From: Paenibacillus sp. OK003
GTDB taxonomy: Bacteria; Bacillota; Bacilli; Paenibacillales; Paenibacillaceae
Direction of reading: 5' to 3'
NCBI RefSeq assembly: GCF_900109515.1
Contig: NZ_FOBD01000002.1
Location: forward strand, 248,001-312,000
Length of the DNA stretch: 64,000 nt
This document shows positions 9,641 through 19,108 of this stretch, in pieces; within the stretch, counting starts at the first letter, position 1; every line of letters starts with the position of its first letter. Below the pieces are notes generated by a model, which was given only the letters and a program-made list of their open reading frames with translations, was not told the DNA's origin and ran no database searches. A program made the position numbers and the translations under genes.

Positions 9641-9795
9641 GTTATTTGTGCAGTATTACCTTGATATCTTAGAGAGGTTCAGACATAGGTGGGTGCTGAA
9701 TCGAAGGTTGTCACCAGAACAGGTTAGCAAAAATGATCAAAACGAAATGTGCAGCCTCACGTATAGTAAGGATATGGAAAGGGGTTGGACTTTAT

Positions 9796-10692
9796 TTGAA
9801 TTCTTACAGTGAATTGATTCAGCAAAGTCTCTACTTTATTGAAACGAATCTGTACGAGGATATTGGGCTTGAAGAAGTGGCGTCTGAAGCGCTCCTGTCA
9901 CCCTATCATTATCATCGGGTGTTCCGCAGGGAGGTTGGCATGACCGTTGTGGAATATATCCGGCATCGTCGAATGAGCTATGCGTCTGCTGCACTGCGTT
10001 CGACCAATGTGGGTATTCTGGACATTTCTCTGGAGTGTGGATTTGATAGTCAGGAAGCTTTTACTCGGGCATTCAGGAAGATATACGGTATGCCGCCTGG
10101 ACGTTTTCGCAAATTGTTCGATCTAAGATTATTTGAAGGAAGAACCAGAGGGGGAGAAATACAGATGAATGAGATGTCAATGATCAAAGGGTGGATGTTG
10201 ACCGGAAGTCATCCGCAAAATTATGAGATGGGTATTGATCCTGCCGAAGTACACCAGGGCAAGTCATCGGGCTATCTGAAAGCTGTTACGCCGATGGAGA
10301 GTAATGAGTTTGCCACCATGATGCAGCAGTTCAAAGCGGACAGGTATGTGGGCAAACGGATGAGATTATCCGGTTTTGTGAAGACTGACCGCGTTGAAGG
10401 ATTTTGCGGATTATGGATGCGTGTGGATAACAACGCTCTGGATGTGCTCCAATTCGATAACATGCATGATCGACCGATTACGGGAACGCAGCCATGGAAT
10501 CAGTACCATATTGTACTGGATGTTCCGCAGGGCAGTGCGATCATCTCATTCGGGGTTATTTTGAACGGCAAAGGAAAGGTTTGGGTGGATAGTTTCCGTT
10601 TTGAAGAGGTTGATCCGAATACACCATTGACTCATATGGAGACAGAGTATGAGATGTCGGACGAGCCAATGAATTTGTCTTTTGAGGAGTGA
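9796..10692 (+). CDS. AraC-family regulator with C-terminal carbohydrate-binding-like domain
   Basis: The N-terminal 100 residues are an AraC/XylS double helix-turn-helix (ELIQQSLYFIETNLYEDIGLEEVA through GFDSQEAFTRAFRKIYGMPPGRFRK). About residues 130-290 form a separate beta-rich domain beginning near MIKGWMLTGSHPQNYEMG, with alternating hydrophobic strands and the ending KGKVWVDSFRFEEVD, which resembles a jelly-roll ligand-binding domain. TTG at 9796 behind GGAAAGGGG gives the usual AraC N-terminus; the longer frame from 9733 has no ribosome site. Domain order is the reverse of classical AraC. The ligand and targets are unknown. Confidence 0.8.
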   Translation: MNSYSELIQQSLYFIETNLYEDIGLEEVASEALLSPYHYHRVFRREVGMTVVEYIRHRRMSYASAALRSTNVGILDISLECGFDSQEAFTRAFRKIYGMPPGRFRKLFDLRLFEGRTRGGEIQMNEMSMIKGWMLTGSHPQNYEMGIDPAEVHQGKSSGYLKAVTPMESNEFATMMQQFKADRYVGKRMRLSGFVKTDRVEGFCGLWMRVDNNALDVLQFDNMHDRPITGTQPWNQYHIVLDVPQGSAIISFGVILNGKGKVWVDSFRFEEVDPNTPLTHMETEYEMSDEPMNLSFEE

Positions 10693-10703
10693 TCAGATAA
10701 TGT

Positions 10704-11219
10704 GTGACGATCAATATTTTAAATTACTCATGTCTGGACAATGAACGATATCACAATGTTTTTCATTTACGCGAAGATCATACAGGTATTGGTTTGACAG
10801 ATGATATAGAAATTCATGTAATGGAATTGACCAAACTGGATCAACACCCTGTCCCCATGGACAAGGGCGGACTGGTGAACTGGCTTTTATTCTTAAAAGG
10901 GATTGATCCATCAAACTGGGAGGTGCTGGCGATGAATGAACCGATGCTAAAAAAGGCGATGGACACGCTGGAATTTCTGAGTCAGGATGCAGCTACGAGA
11001 ATGGCTTATGATGCGCGGATGAAAGCACTAAGCGATGAAAAGTCGATGATTGAAGGTGCACGTGCTGAGGGAGAAGCCAAAGGGAAAGTAGAAGGTAGAG
11101 TAGAGGGTAAAGTGGAAATGGCTCGCGAGCTTCTTGCACTTGGCGTAGATATGTCTGCTGTGGTGAAAGCATCTGGACTCTCCCCAGAGGAAATCAAAAA
11201 ACTGCTGCCTAAGCAGTGA
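10704..11219 (+). pseudogene. 5'-truncated Rpn-family PD-(D/E)XK nuclease/transposase remnant
   Basis: The 171-residue frame matches the C-terminal part of the complete copy at 20844-21788: YHNVFHLREDHT, LVxWLLFLKG, LKKAM..LEFLSQD, SMIEGAR are shared. The N-terminal 125 or so residues holding the nuclease motifs are missing. The frame opens with a GTG lacking a ribosome site directly after the AraC gene, so it is probably not an independent gene. The charged tail with EGKVEGRVEGKVE repeats is retained. Confidence 0.85.
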
Positions 11220-11244
11220 TAAGAAACTGAATTTACACTTTCCA

Positions 11245-11275
11245 GGGCTGATCCAATCACGGGTTGGCTCTTTTT
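11245..11275 (+). terminator. Rho-independent terminator
   Basis: A 10-bp stem GGGCTGATCC / GGGTTGGCTC (several G-T pairs) is followed by TTTTT. Confidence 0.7.
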
Positions 11276-11444
11276 GTTGTGTTTGGGGTATAAAAAAAGT
11301 GGAGCGAAGTCCAAGCTTAGAGGATACAGGCGTTTCTGGCGTTTCCATCAAATCGTAAAGTCCTCCATAGCTAATCAGGCGATACCTTGTTAACATAGAT
11401 CCAAAGAATAGGATAATTCATGACACATATAGAGGATGATTCCG

Positions 11445-12155
11445 ATGAATAGAAAAGTACTGGTCGTGGATGACGAGTCAAGCATCGTCAGTGCCATTGC
11501 TTACGCGCTGCGGCGCGAAGGATATGAAGTTGAGACAGCGAATGACGGCGAAGAGGCGCTGGTCAAGGTGGCGTCATTTCATCCCCAGGTCATGATTCTG
11601 GACGTGATGATGCCCAAGCTGGACGGATACGGCGTATGCCGCAGGCTGGAGGATCGGGAGGATATCGGCATTATTTTGCTGACTGTCAAAAATGATATCG
11701 TGGATAAGATCGTAGGCCTGGAAATGGGCGCGGATGATTATATGACCAAACCGTTTGAGATCCGCGAACTGCTCGCCCGAGTAAAGGCGCTGATGCGCCG
11801 TGTGGAGAAAAGCAGCCCGTCCCCTGACGACCAGAAGAATCAGGCTATCGTCAATGGAACACTGCGTATCCATATCGCTCACCGCACCGTGACGGTGAAT
11901 GAGGAGAAGCTGGATTTGACGCCAAAAGAGTTCGACTTGCTGACCATTCTGATGTCCAACCCCGAGCGTGTATACACGCGGGATGATCTGCTGGACCGGG
12001 TGTGGGGCATGGAATATGCCGGGGGTACACGCACGGTGGATATTCATATTCAGCGGCTGCGCAAAAAGATCGGCGATACCGATCAGCAAAAATTGCAGAC
12101 GGTATACGGCATTGGCTATAAGGCATCAGCCCCTGAACCGGGCGGCTCCGTATGA
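11445..12155 (+). CDS. OmpR/PhoB-family response regulator
   Basis: Receiver domain in the N-terminal half (KVLVVDDE, phosphoacceptor Asp in MILDVMMPKLDGYG, Lys in DDYMTKPF) and a winged-helix DNA-binding domain in the C-terminal half (LTPKEFDLLTILM through VDIHIQRLRKKIGD and TVYGIGYKA). ATG 11445 lies 8 bases after GAGG; the ATG at 11436 overlaps that ribosome site. It overlaps the kinase gene by 4 bp (ATGA). Its targets are unknown; the lipoprotein at 13713 is a natural candidate by position. Confidence 0.94.
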   Translation: MNRKVLVVDDESSIVSAIAYALRREGYEVETANDGEEALVKVASFHPQVMILDVMMPKLDGYGVCRRLEDREDIGIILLTVKNDIVDKIVGLEMGADDYMTKPFEIRELLARVKALMRRVEKSSPSPDDQKNQAIVNGTLRIHIAHRTVTVNEEKLDLTPKEFDLLTILMSNPERVYTRDDLLDRVWGMEYAGGTRTVDIHIQRLRKKIGDTDQQKLQTVYGIGYKASAPEPGGSV

Positions 12156-13657
12156 GAGTCAGCATCAAGCTGAAATTCAGCGTTTTTCTAGCTGCATTGC
12201 TAATCCTGACCGTCGTTGTGCTCAGTTCTCTTGTACTGCGAGGTATTGAGCGCAACCAGCAGACGCAGATCGAGACCATTTTGTCCCAGCAGACCCGTCT
12301 GGTGAATCTGAATGTGCGGCAGTCTTACTATACCGAGTCCGTTCGTCTGGAGCAGGAGGTTTTTTTACAGCAAAATGGCCGCAGGTTGGCTCAAGAGCTT
12401 GCGAGCTCCACAGGTTTGCCCATCGCGCTTTATGATATGAAGGGACAGCAGGTTGGTTCATCAATCATGTCTGAGGAAAGTGCAGATATCACAGCGACGC
12501 TGAACTATGCGCTGCAAAATAAAATTGCTTATCACGAACAGGGGGATACCCTGCTATATATGGCACCGTTGGACGGCCCGGATGGACAGATGGGGGTTGT
12601 GCGCATGCAGTATCCGGTTCAGAGCTATCATGAATTCTATGCGCGTATCCTTCAGTTGTTTATGTGGGCGGGAATTGCGGTTGTTGGGTTAAGCTTCATT
12701 CTGGGATATCTCTTCTACAATCGTTTTGCTGTTGCTATAACCCGCTTGAAGAGGTCTGCCGATTCCATCCGCGAAGGGCATTATATTACCGAATCACCTG
12801 TAAGACGCAAGGATGAATTGGGTGAGCTGGGACAGGGCATTTATTATATGAGCACATCGATTCAGCAAAATATTGAAGCCATGCATGCGGAACAGCAGAA
12901 GCTTCAGCTCGCCATCGAGAAGCTTCAGGCCCTGGAGCAGCAGCAGAAACAATATATCGGCAACATCAGCCATGAGTTCAAGACGCCACTTACGTCGATT
13001 AAGGCATATGTGGAGCTGCTGGACATGTATAAGGATGATCCGCAATTGCTGGATGATGCCACGAGCAATATTGGCAAGGAAACGGAGCGGTTGTACGAGA
13101 TGGTTGAGAAGGTATTACATTTATCAGCCCTGGAGAAATATGATTTTGAGAATCAGGCGGAAGACGTGGAGGTTCGTGCTCTACTGGAGGATGCCTGTGG
13201 CCGGATGCGGGGCAAAGCCGAGAAGTTTGCGCTGAACATGGAGCTGACGTTACTGCCTGCGGTGATCCGCAGCGATCGGGAGAGCCTGATGCATATTTTC
13301 ATCAATCTGTTGGATAATGCGATCAAATATAATGTGCCGGGAGGTATCATCCGGGTAAGCAATGAACTGCGAATGCAGGAGCGACAAGCGGTTATCCGCA
13401 TCTTCAACTCGGGTACGCCCATTCCGGATGAGGCGCGCGAGAAAATCTTTGAACCCTTTTACACCGTCAACAAAGACAGGGCCAGAAAAACCGGGGGCAC
13501 CGGGCTGGGACTATCACTCGTCAAGCAATTTGTAGAGAAGCAGGGCGGTACGATTACATTGCTGCCGAGCGATCCGAATCATGGGGAAGGAACGACGTTC
13601 CAGCTGGTTTTCCCTCTGGCGCATTCAAGTTTACAAGTTGGAAACAAGTCTGAATAA
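12152..13657 (+). CDS. Sensor histidine kinase, PhoR/BaeS-like
   Basis: Partner of the preceding regulator. An N-terminal transmembrane helix (FLAALLILTVVVLSSLVL), an extracellular sensor of about 135 residues, a second helix (MWAGIAVVGLSFILGYLFY) and a HAMP region are followed by the phosphoacceptor box ISHEFKTPLTSIKAYVELL and the ATPase domain with NLLDNAIKYN, IFEPFY and GGTGLGLSLVKQFVEKQGG. It is 501 residues. Cognate signal unknown. Confidence 0.94.
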   Translation: MRVSIKLKFSVFLAALLILTVVVLSSLVLRGIERNQQTQIETILSQQTRLVNLNVRQSYYTESVRLEQEVFLQQNGRRLAQELASSTGLPIALYDMKGQQVGSSIMSEESADITATLNYALQNKIAYHEQGDTLLYMAPLDGPDGQMGVVRMQYPVQSYHEFYARILQLFMWAGIAVVGLSFILGYLFYNRFAVAITRLKRSADSIREGHYITESPVRRKDELGELGQGIYYMSTSIQQNIEAMHAEQQKLQLAIEKLQALEQQQKQYIGNISHEFKTPLTSIKAYVELLDMYKDDPQLLDDATSNIGKETERLYEMVEKVLHLSALEKYDFENQAEDVEVRALLEDACGRMRGKAEKFALNMELTLLPAVIRSDRESLMHIFINLLDNAIKYNVPGGIIRVSNELRMQERQAVIRIFNSGTPIPDEAREKIFEPFYTVNKDRARKTGGTGLGLSLVKQFVEKQGGTITLLPSDPNHGEGTTFQLVFPLAHSSLQVGNKSE

Positions 13658-13712
13658 CTTTGGAAGTATGCGATGTGTATGCTTGGTCTATAGAAAGCAC
13701 TCAGGGGGGACC

Positions 13713-14822
13713 ATGATGAATTGGAAGCAGGCGGCTATGGGCACGCTCGGGGCAATCGTCCTATTATCGGCAACAGCATGCGGGGGAACAACAGAACCAG
13801 GGGGCAATACACAGAACGGGAAATCCGGCACGGATATTACGGTGAAGGATAATACAAATACATCGGTTTACCAGAGCTTTAAGCTGGAGAAAATCGATAA
13901 ACTGTCGAATATGCGCGGGGTAGCGTGGCTGAGCAATGACTTGATTTTGTCGGATAAAGTAAACGAGTCCATGAAGCCTGTTACGGTTGAGGGTGAGAAA
14001 CGTTATCCGCATAACTTATACATGTATGATCTTACGAAGGGTACAGATACACCCGTAAAGGAAAGTGAAGTGAATCTGGGCTCACCACTCGTGTCCCCGG
14101 ATAGTCAGTATATTTTTTACAGAGAACCGGAGGAATCGACAGGCAAAGGCTTCATTCTGAACCTGCACAACGGGGAAGTGGTACCTGCGGGCCAGGATGA
14201 TGGATTTGTTTTTGAAGGAGCATGGCTGGATCAGGAGCATGTCGTTTTTCCAAACATGAATGGAGATATTATATCAGCAAGTGTAGATGGAACGACCAAA
14301 GCGCTGGTCAAGACGGGGAATTTCAATATAAGCAGTGTCAGCGTTTCGGGGAATGTGATTTACTACATCACAGGCACGGACGGACAGTTGAATAGCTACG
14401 ATACGAAGACCGGTGAAGTGAAGCAGGTGTTGAAAAGTGTAGAGAGGGTAATCCCGTCCAACGATGGCTCAAGACTGGCGATTGTGAAAAAAACAGCCGA
14501 TACCAAACGGGCGCTGGTGCTAACCGATCTGGAAGGGAATGAAAAAGCCACGCTTGCCAGAGGCACGCAGATCTTCGGCACGAGCTGGTCTGGTGACGAT
14601 TCCAAAATCGCCTACACGATCAATTCGGAGAGTGATGAGGAGAAAGGGCTGTTCGTCTCCAATACGGAATCGGCGGAGCAGTTCCAGGTCTCGGCCGAAA
14701 TGGATAACGCATCTGATCCCCTGAGCTGGAGTCCGGAGGGCAACCGAATTTTGCTGTCACAGGCAGTGCAGGAAAATGAATCGTACCACTTTGTCACCTC
14801 GGTCATTACGATTTCGCAGTAA
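13713..14822 (+). CDS. Lipoprotein with beta-propeller-like repeats
   Basis: Signal peptide MMNWKQAAMGTLGAIVLLSATACGG with cysteine at a lipobox-like ATAC site gives an outer-face lipoprotein of 369 residues. The mature part has repeated blade-like segments ending in LSNDLILSD, SPDSQYIFY, SWSGDDSKIAY and SWSPEGNRILLSQ, like TolB/WD40-type propellers. ATG 13713 follows GGGGGGA; an in-frame extension to 13581 runs back into the kinase. It sits 55 bp after the kinase, so it may be an accessory or output of that system. No enzyme motif is seen. Confidence 0.8.
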   Translation: MMNWKQAAMGTLGAIVLLSATACGGTTEPGGNTQNGKSGTDITVKDNTNTSVYQSFKLEKIDKLSNMRGVAWLSNDLILSDKVNESMKPVTVEGEKRYPHNLYMYDLTKGTDTPVKESEVNLGSPLVSPDSQYIFYREPEESTGKGFILNLHNGEVVPAGQDDGFVFEGAWLDQEHVVFPNMNGDIISASVDGTTKALVKTGNFNISSVSVSGNVIYYITGTDGQLNSYDTKTGEVKQVLKSVERVIPSNDGSRLAIVKKTADTKRALVLTDLEGNEKATLARGTQIFGTSWSGDDSKIAYTINSESDEEKGLFVSNTESAEQFQVSAEMDNASDPLSWSPEGNRILLSQAVQENESYHFVTSVITISQ

Positions 14823-14857
14823 ATCATCATCGAAAAAGAAGCAAATCAGCAGGGCGG

Positions 14858-14885
14858 GCCTGACTCCTATCGAGTTGGGCTTTTT
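14858..14885 (+). terminator. Rho-independent terminator
   Basis: GCCTGACTC pairs with GAGTTGGGC around a short loop, then TTTTT. It closes the 11445-14822 operon. Confidence 0.85.
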
Positions 14886-14945
14886 CTGTACCTGTAACGC
14901 TGGTTTTCTGGGTTATACTGAAGAGACGAGAAGTGAAGGGGGAAC

Positions 14946-15860
14946 ATGATCATGGATGAAAAGGACTGCCGTCTGCTGCTGAGCGTTTCCGAGGAAAGCA
15001 GTCTGACCAAGGCTGCGGAGCGCATGTTTATGACCCAGCCGGCTTTGACATACCGTTTGCAGCAATTGGAGAAGGAATTTGGCGTGCCACTTATCGATAA
15101 AACGTTAAAAGGCGCCAGGTTCACTCCCGAAGGAGAACATCTCGCGATCTATGCCCGTAAAATGCTCAATGAACTTAACCAGGTCAAGGAGCAGTTGTCG
15201 AACATTCGGAATGAAGTCAAAGGAACGCTGCGCCTCGGGATTGCCAATCATTATTCGTTGTACAAGCTTCCTCCCTTATTAAAGCAGTTCAAGGAGCTGT
15301 ACCCTGAGGTTCAGTTTGCTGTGACCTGTGCACTGAGTGTGGAGGTTATGGAATTGTTGATGCGGGATGAAATTCAGGTAGGTGTCATACGGGGGGAGCA
15401 TCCATGGTATGAGGGGAAACATCTGCTGCACGATGAACCGGTCTGCATTGTATCCCGTGAACCCATTAATCTGGATGAACTTCCCGGGCTTCCACAAATC
15501 GCATTTCAGGAGCCCTTGACCAAAACGGGTGGATCTCCCGTGAGCCCATTCCGCGAGGGAGTGGCGGCCTGGTGGTATGAGCGCTATGAATGTTCACCAA
15601 CTGTAGCGATGCGTGTGGACAGCTATGAGACATGCAAGGAAATGGTGCGATACGGGCTTGGTTATGCCATTATTCCGGGCATTTTCGTATCTGCTTCGGA
15701 TGGTCTTCATCAGCAGGAACTAATCCGACAGAATGGACAGGGAGTGCGGCGTAATACGTGGTTGGTATATAAAGAAAGTGTGCTGCAGCAGGCAACGGTG
15801 GGTCGCTTTGTTGACTTGATGAAAACGGCTGGAACACAGCATGTTGTGGACGGAAACTAG
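14946..15860 (+). CDS. LysR-family transcriptional regulator
   Basis: The N-terminal 60 residues are the LysR winged helix (LLLSVSEESSLTKAAERMFMTQPALTYRLQQLEKEFGVPLIDKT), followed by a two-lobed effector domain with GTLRLGIANHYS and YGLGYAIIPG. The start follows GAAGGGGGAA. It is 304 residues. The next gene in the same direction is an M20 hydrolase plus carrier 374 bp away, the most likely target; LysR regulators are usually divergent from their targets, so this is only a positional inference. Confidence 0.92.
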   Translation: MIMDEKDCRLLLSVSEESSLTKAAERMFMTQPALTYRLQQLEKEFGVPLIDKTLKGARFTPEGEHLAIYARKMLNELNQVKEQLSNIRNEVKGTLRLGIANHYSLYKLPPLLKQFKELYPEVQFAVTCALSVEVMELLMRDEIQVGVIRGEHPWYEGKHLLHDEPVCIVSREPINLDELPGLPQIAFQEPLTKTGGSPVSPFREGVAAWWYERYECSPTVAMRVDSYETCKEMVRYGLGYAIIPGIFVSASDGLHQQELIRQNGQGVRRNTWLVYKESVLQQATVGRFVDLMKTAGTQHVVDGN

Positions 15861-16234
15861 ATACAGACGTGGTGGTGCAGGTGCTAGGCTTTATGCATAA
15901 TTATCCGATATTTTATTATCAAATAAGGAATTTTATTGCTATTTGGCAGTGTCATTTTTATAGGGAGTACCCATTCGAAGGATGTACATAAGATTAAAAT
16001 GTATACCGATGCCGTCTTGGCTAATATGAAAAATAACCAGTAATATACTGACATCTAATGATATCCATATGTTATTGTCTAGCGAGTCCATAAAATTTTT
16101 TATGGGCTATTCCTTAATTTTTTTGAATTTACTTCTGGCTTGGTCACACATACAATATATCCAATCTGATTGTATATTTATTCGATTGAATTGAATATAG
16201 AAATGCTGTATTTGGAGAAAGGCGGCCAAACAAT
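15861..16234 (+). other. AT-rich intergenic region with hairpin
   Basis: No gene is visible. CCATAAAA and TTTTATGG at about 16089-16107 form an 8-bp perfect stem, extendable to 11 bp, followed by a T-rich stretch; this may terminate the LysR transcript. The remaining AT-rich sequence before 16235 should hold the promoter of the M20/YfcC operon, but no box stands out. GGAGAAAGG precedes the M20 start. Confidence 0.5.
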
Positions 16235-17428
16235 ATGTATCCTGACCCAGCTCATATGAAGCAAAAAATCAAAGAAACCGTAGATCGGCTGGACCCCGAC
16301 TTGCGGGAATTATCCCTGCGCATCCACGCTAACCCTGAACTTAGCTTTCAGGAAGCCCAAGCACAACAATGGTTAACCGAACCGCTGGAAGCAGCCGGAT
16401 TTCAGGTGGAAAAAGGTATTTCAGGCCTCGACACCTCGTTCCGTGCTGTATGGGAAGGCCAACCAGGTGGACCCACGATTGCACTGCTCGCTGAATATGA
16501 TGCGCTGCCCCGCATCGGACACGCCTGCGGACATAATCTGATCGGAACCTCTGCTGTAGGTGCAGCACTGGCGCTCAAGGAATCTTGCCCTGATCTTCCG
16601 GGAAGGATCGTCGTTCTTGGCACACCGGCTGAAGAAGAGGGCGGCGGAAAAATCATTATGGTGAACGATGGCGTATTCAATGAGATTGATGCCGTCATGA
16701 TGTGTCACCCGCAGCAAAAAACGATGGTACTGAGAGGTGCGTTGTCCTGTGTGGATGCAACCTTTACGTTCCATGGCAAACAAGCACATGCAGCTTCATC
16801 TCCTGAGAAGGGTATTAGTGCGCTGGATGCCTTGGTCAACGCGTACGCGGGCATAAACTCGCTTCGTCCTTATCTGAAGGATGACGTTCGGGTGAACGGG
16901 ATCATCACCAAGGGTGGAGATGCGCCCAACGTGGTGCCTGAGCTGGCTGAAGCCGTATATATCATTCGGGCGAAGACCGTCGAAGAGCTGAAAATCGTCA
17001 TGGACAAAGTATATCGCGTCGTGCGCCATGCTGCGGAAGGCGTTGGGGCTACGGTAGATATTACGGAAGGCCTGATCTATGCCGAGCGGAATAACAACAA
17101 AACTCTGGCGGGTCTGTTCCAGCAGAACTTGGAGGATATGGGCATTGAAGTGCATGATCCACCGCAAACGGGCGGCGTCGGTTCTTCGGATATCGGTAAC
17201 GTAAGCCAGATTACAGCCGCCATCCATCCGTATATTCGGTTAGGAGATGCGACAACACACACACCTGAATTTGCCCGGCTTGCCGGAGCAGAGGAAGGCA
17301 TGATTGAACTGAACCGTGCGGCGAAGGCCCTTGCACTGACAGCGTTCGATTTGTACGCAGACAAGGCCGCATTGCAACATGTACGGGATGAGTTTGAAGC
17401 GTGGAAACAACAGAAGGACGAGGGATGA
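16235..17428 (+). CDS. M20-family amidohydrolase (AbgB/HipO-like)
   Basis: Predicted cytoplasmic metal-dependent hydrolase of N-acylated amino acids or aminobenzoyl-glutamate-like amides. Metal-binding landmarks are visible: GHACGHNLIGTSAVGAA, GTPAEEEGGGK and MMCHPQQ, with the dimerisation lid around FHGKQAHAASSPEKGISALDALV. It has 397 residues, normal for the M20D group. The carrier gene starts 5 bp after its stop, so the pair probably imports and cleaves the same compound. The exact substrate cannot be read. Confidence 0.9.
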   Translation: MYPDPAHMKQKIKETVDRLDPDLRELSLRIHANPELSFQEAQAQQWLTEPLEAAGFQVEKGISGLDTSFRAVWEGQPGGPTIALLAEYDALPRIGHACGHNLIGTSAVGAALALKESCPDLPGRIVVLGTPAEEEGGGKIIMVNDGVFNEIDAVMMCHPQQKTMVLRGALSCVDATFTFHGKQAHAASSPEKGISALDALVNAYAGINSLRPYLKDDVRVNGIITKGGDAPNVVPELAEAVYIIRAKTVEELKIVMDKVYRVVRHAAEGVGATVDITEGLIYAERNNNKTLAGLFQQNLEDMGIEVHDPPQTGGVGSSDIGNVSQITAAIHPYIRLGDATTHTPEFARLAGAEEGMIELNRAAKALALTAFDLYADKAALQHVRDEFEAWKQQKDEG

Positions 17429-17432
17429 TGAA

Positions 17433-18857
17433 TTGGAAAACATAACAAAACAACCACAACAACGGCGCAAATGGTTTAAGATGCCTCACACCTTCGTCAT
17501 CTTGTTCATTCTGGTGCTGGTAGCTACCGTCTTGACCTATATTATTCCCGCAGGGGAATTTGATCGGGTAAAGGATGAAGCAACAGGCAAATCCTTGCTC
17601 GTCCCGGATTCATATCATCATGTAGAGGCCAATCCAACGGGATTATGGGATATTCCCAAGTCCATCGTTCGCGGACTGGTTGACTCCGCGGACGTTGTAT
17701 TCTTTATTTTCATCATCGGCGGAGCATTTCAGATCATTACGAGCACGGGAACAATTGAAGCTCTTACAGGCCGGGTAGCCCGTTCGTTCGCTAATAAAGG
17801 ATTATGGGTCATCCCGGTATTCATCACCTTGTTCTCTGTTGGCGGGTTCACGATGGGCATGTCCACAGAGGTCATGGTCTTTGTACCGATCGGAATAGCC
17901 ATCGCGCGTGCGCTAGGGTATGACGCTTTAACGGGTACGGCGATGATCTCCCTGGGGGCCTCGTGTGGTTTTACCGCCGGACTGCTCAATCCGTTCAATG
18001 TGGGACTGGCTCAGGCGATTGCAGAAGTCCCGATTTTCTCAGGCATGTGGCTGCGTGCGATCATCCTGGTGTGTCTCATCTCCGTAACAAGTATCTATAT
18101 TATGCGGTACGCGTCCAGAGTGAAGTCTGATCCAACTCGCGGTTTGGTGCATGAGCTGGAACAGGAGCAGGCAGCAGATACACCTGCGGTGGACTTAAAC
18201 AAACTGCCAACGATTCGCATCACACATATTCTGACCATCATTACAATTGTAGCTGGCTTTGCCCTGTTAATCTGGGGTGTATCCAAAGAAGGCTGGTGGA
18301 TGGAAGAACTGGCGGCTCTCTTCCTGAGCATGGGCGTGATCGCGGGTCTTGTCTCCGGGTTCGGTCCTAGTCGAATTGCAAGTGAATTCGTCAAAGGTGC
18401 AAGTGGCATCGCTTATGGTGCTTTTATCATCGGTCTGGCAAGAGGCATCATGGTTGTTCTCGATCAGGGTAACGTGATTGACTCCGTAGTATACGGGATG
18501 TCTACAGCGGTTGGCGAATTGCCGTCCTCCGTGCAGGTATTGGGTATGTATTTCTTCCAAAATATCATGAACGTGTTCATCACCTCGGGTACAGGTATGG
18601 CAGTGACAACGATGCCGATTATGGTTCCATTATCGGATCTGCTCGGGGTTACCCGTCAGACTGCCGTACTGGCTTTCCAGTTCGGAGACGGATTCACCAA
18701 CATGATTTTGCCAACGTCTTCAGCCTTGATGGGCAGTCTCGCAGTATCTGGCATTCCGTATCAGAAATGGGTTAGATTCTTCTGGCCGCTGATGGTGATG
18801 TGGATCGCTATGGGTATTGTATTTATGCTTATTGCGAATGCCATTCAGTATTCGTAA
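17433..18857 (+). CDS. YfcC/DcuC-family membrane carrier
   Basis: Integral membrane transporter of the YfcC (DcuC-like, PF03606-type) family, 474 residues with about twelve hydrophobic segments. The typical start MPHTFVILFILVLVATVLTYIIPAGEF follows a 15-residue basic lead. TTG 17433 behind GAGGGATG is the best start; the frame is open back to 17379 inside the M20 gene. Partnered with the M20 hydrolase, it probably moves a peptide-like or amino-acid-derived substrate. Confidence 0.85.
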   Translation: MENITKQPQQRRKWFKMPHTFVILFILVLVATVLTYIIPAGEFDRVKDEATGKSLLVPDSYHHVEANPTGLWDIPKSIVRGLVDSADVVFFIFIIGGAFQIITSTGTIEALTGRVARSFANKGLWVIPVFITLFSVGGFTMGMSTEVMVFVPIGIAIARALGYDALTGTAMISLGASCGFTAGLLNPFNVGLAQAIAEVPIFSGMWLRAIILVCLISVTSIYIMRYASRVKSDPTRGLVHELEQEQAADTPAVDLNKLPTIRITHILTIITIVAGFALLIWGVSKEGWWMEELAALFLSMGVIAGLVSGFGPSRIASEFVKGASGIAYGAFIIGLARGIMVVLDQGNVIDSVVYGMSTAVGELPSSVQVLGMYFFQNIMNVFITSGTGMAVTTMPIMVPLSDLLGVTRQTAVLAFQFGDGFTNMILPTSSALMGSLAVSGIPYQKWVRFFWPLMVMWIAMGIVFMLIANAIQYS

Positions 18858-18982
18858 TCGTTCAATTAAGATAAGTAACGAAAAATGTATTCCATAACTT
18901 ACATTCCTTTCTATACATTTATATTGACTAAGCTATTCCGCTTCCGATAAACTAGAATGCAGGAATAAAAGTCGAATGTTCA

Positions 18983-19032
18983 AAGCAGCAGTTCGAGACA
19001 TTGTTTCGGACGGCTGTTTCTTTTCTTTTTCA
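18983..19032 (+). terminator. Probable rho-independent terminator
   Basis: CAGCAGTTCGAGAC can pair imperfectly with GTTTCGGACGGCTG, followed by a T-rich run. It separates the carrier from trhO. Confidence 0.6.
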
Positions 19033-19108
19033 TAAGCAAGGTTGCAACGTTGTAGTCTTGTCGGATGATCCGGCCAATAACAACATGGAATAGGAACAGG
19101 TGATACAC

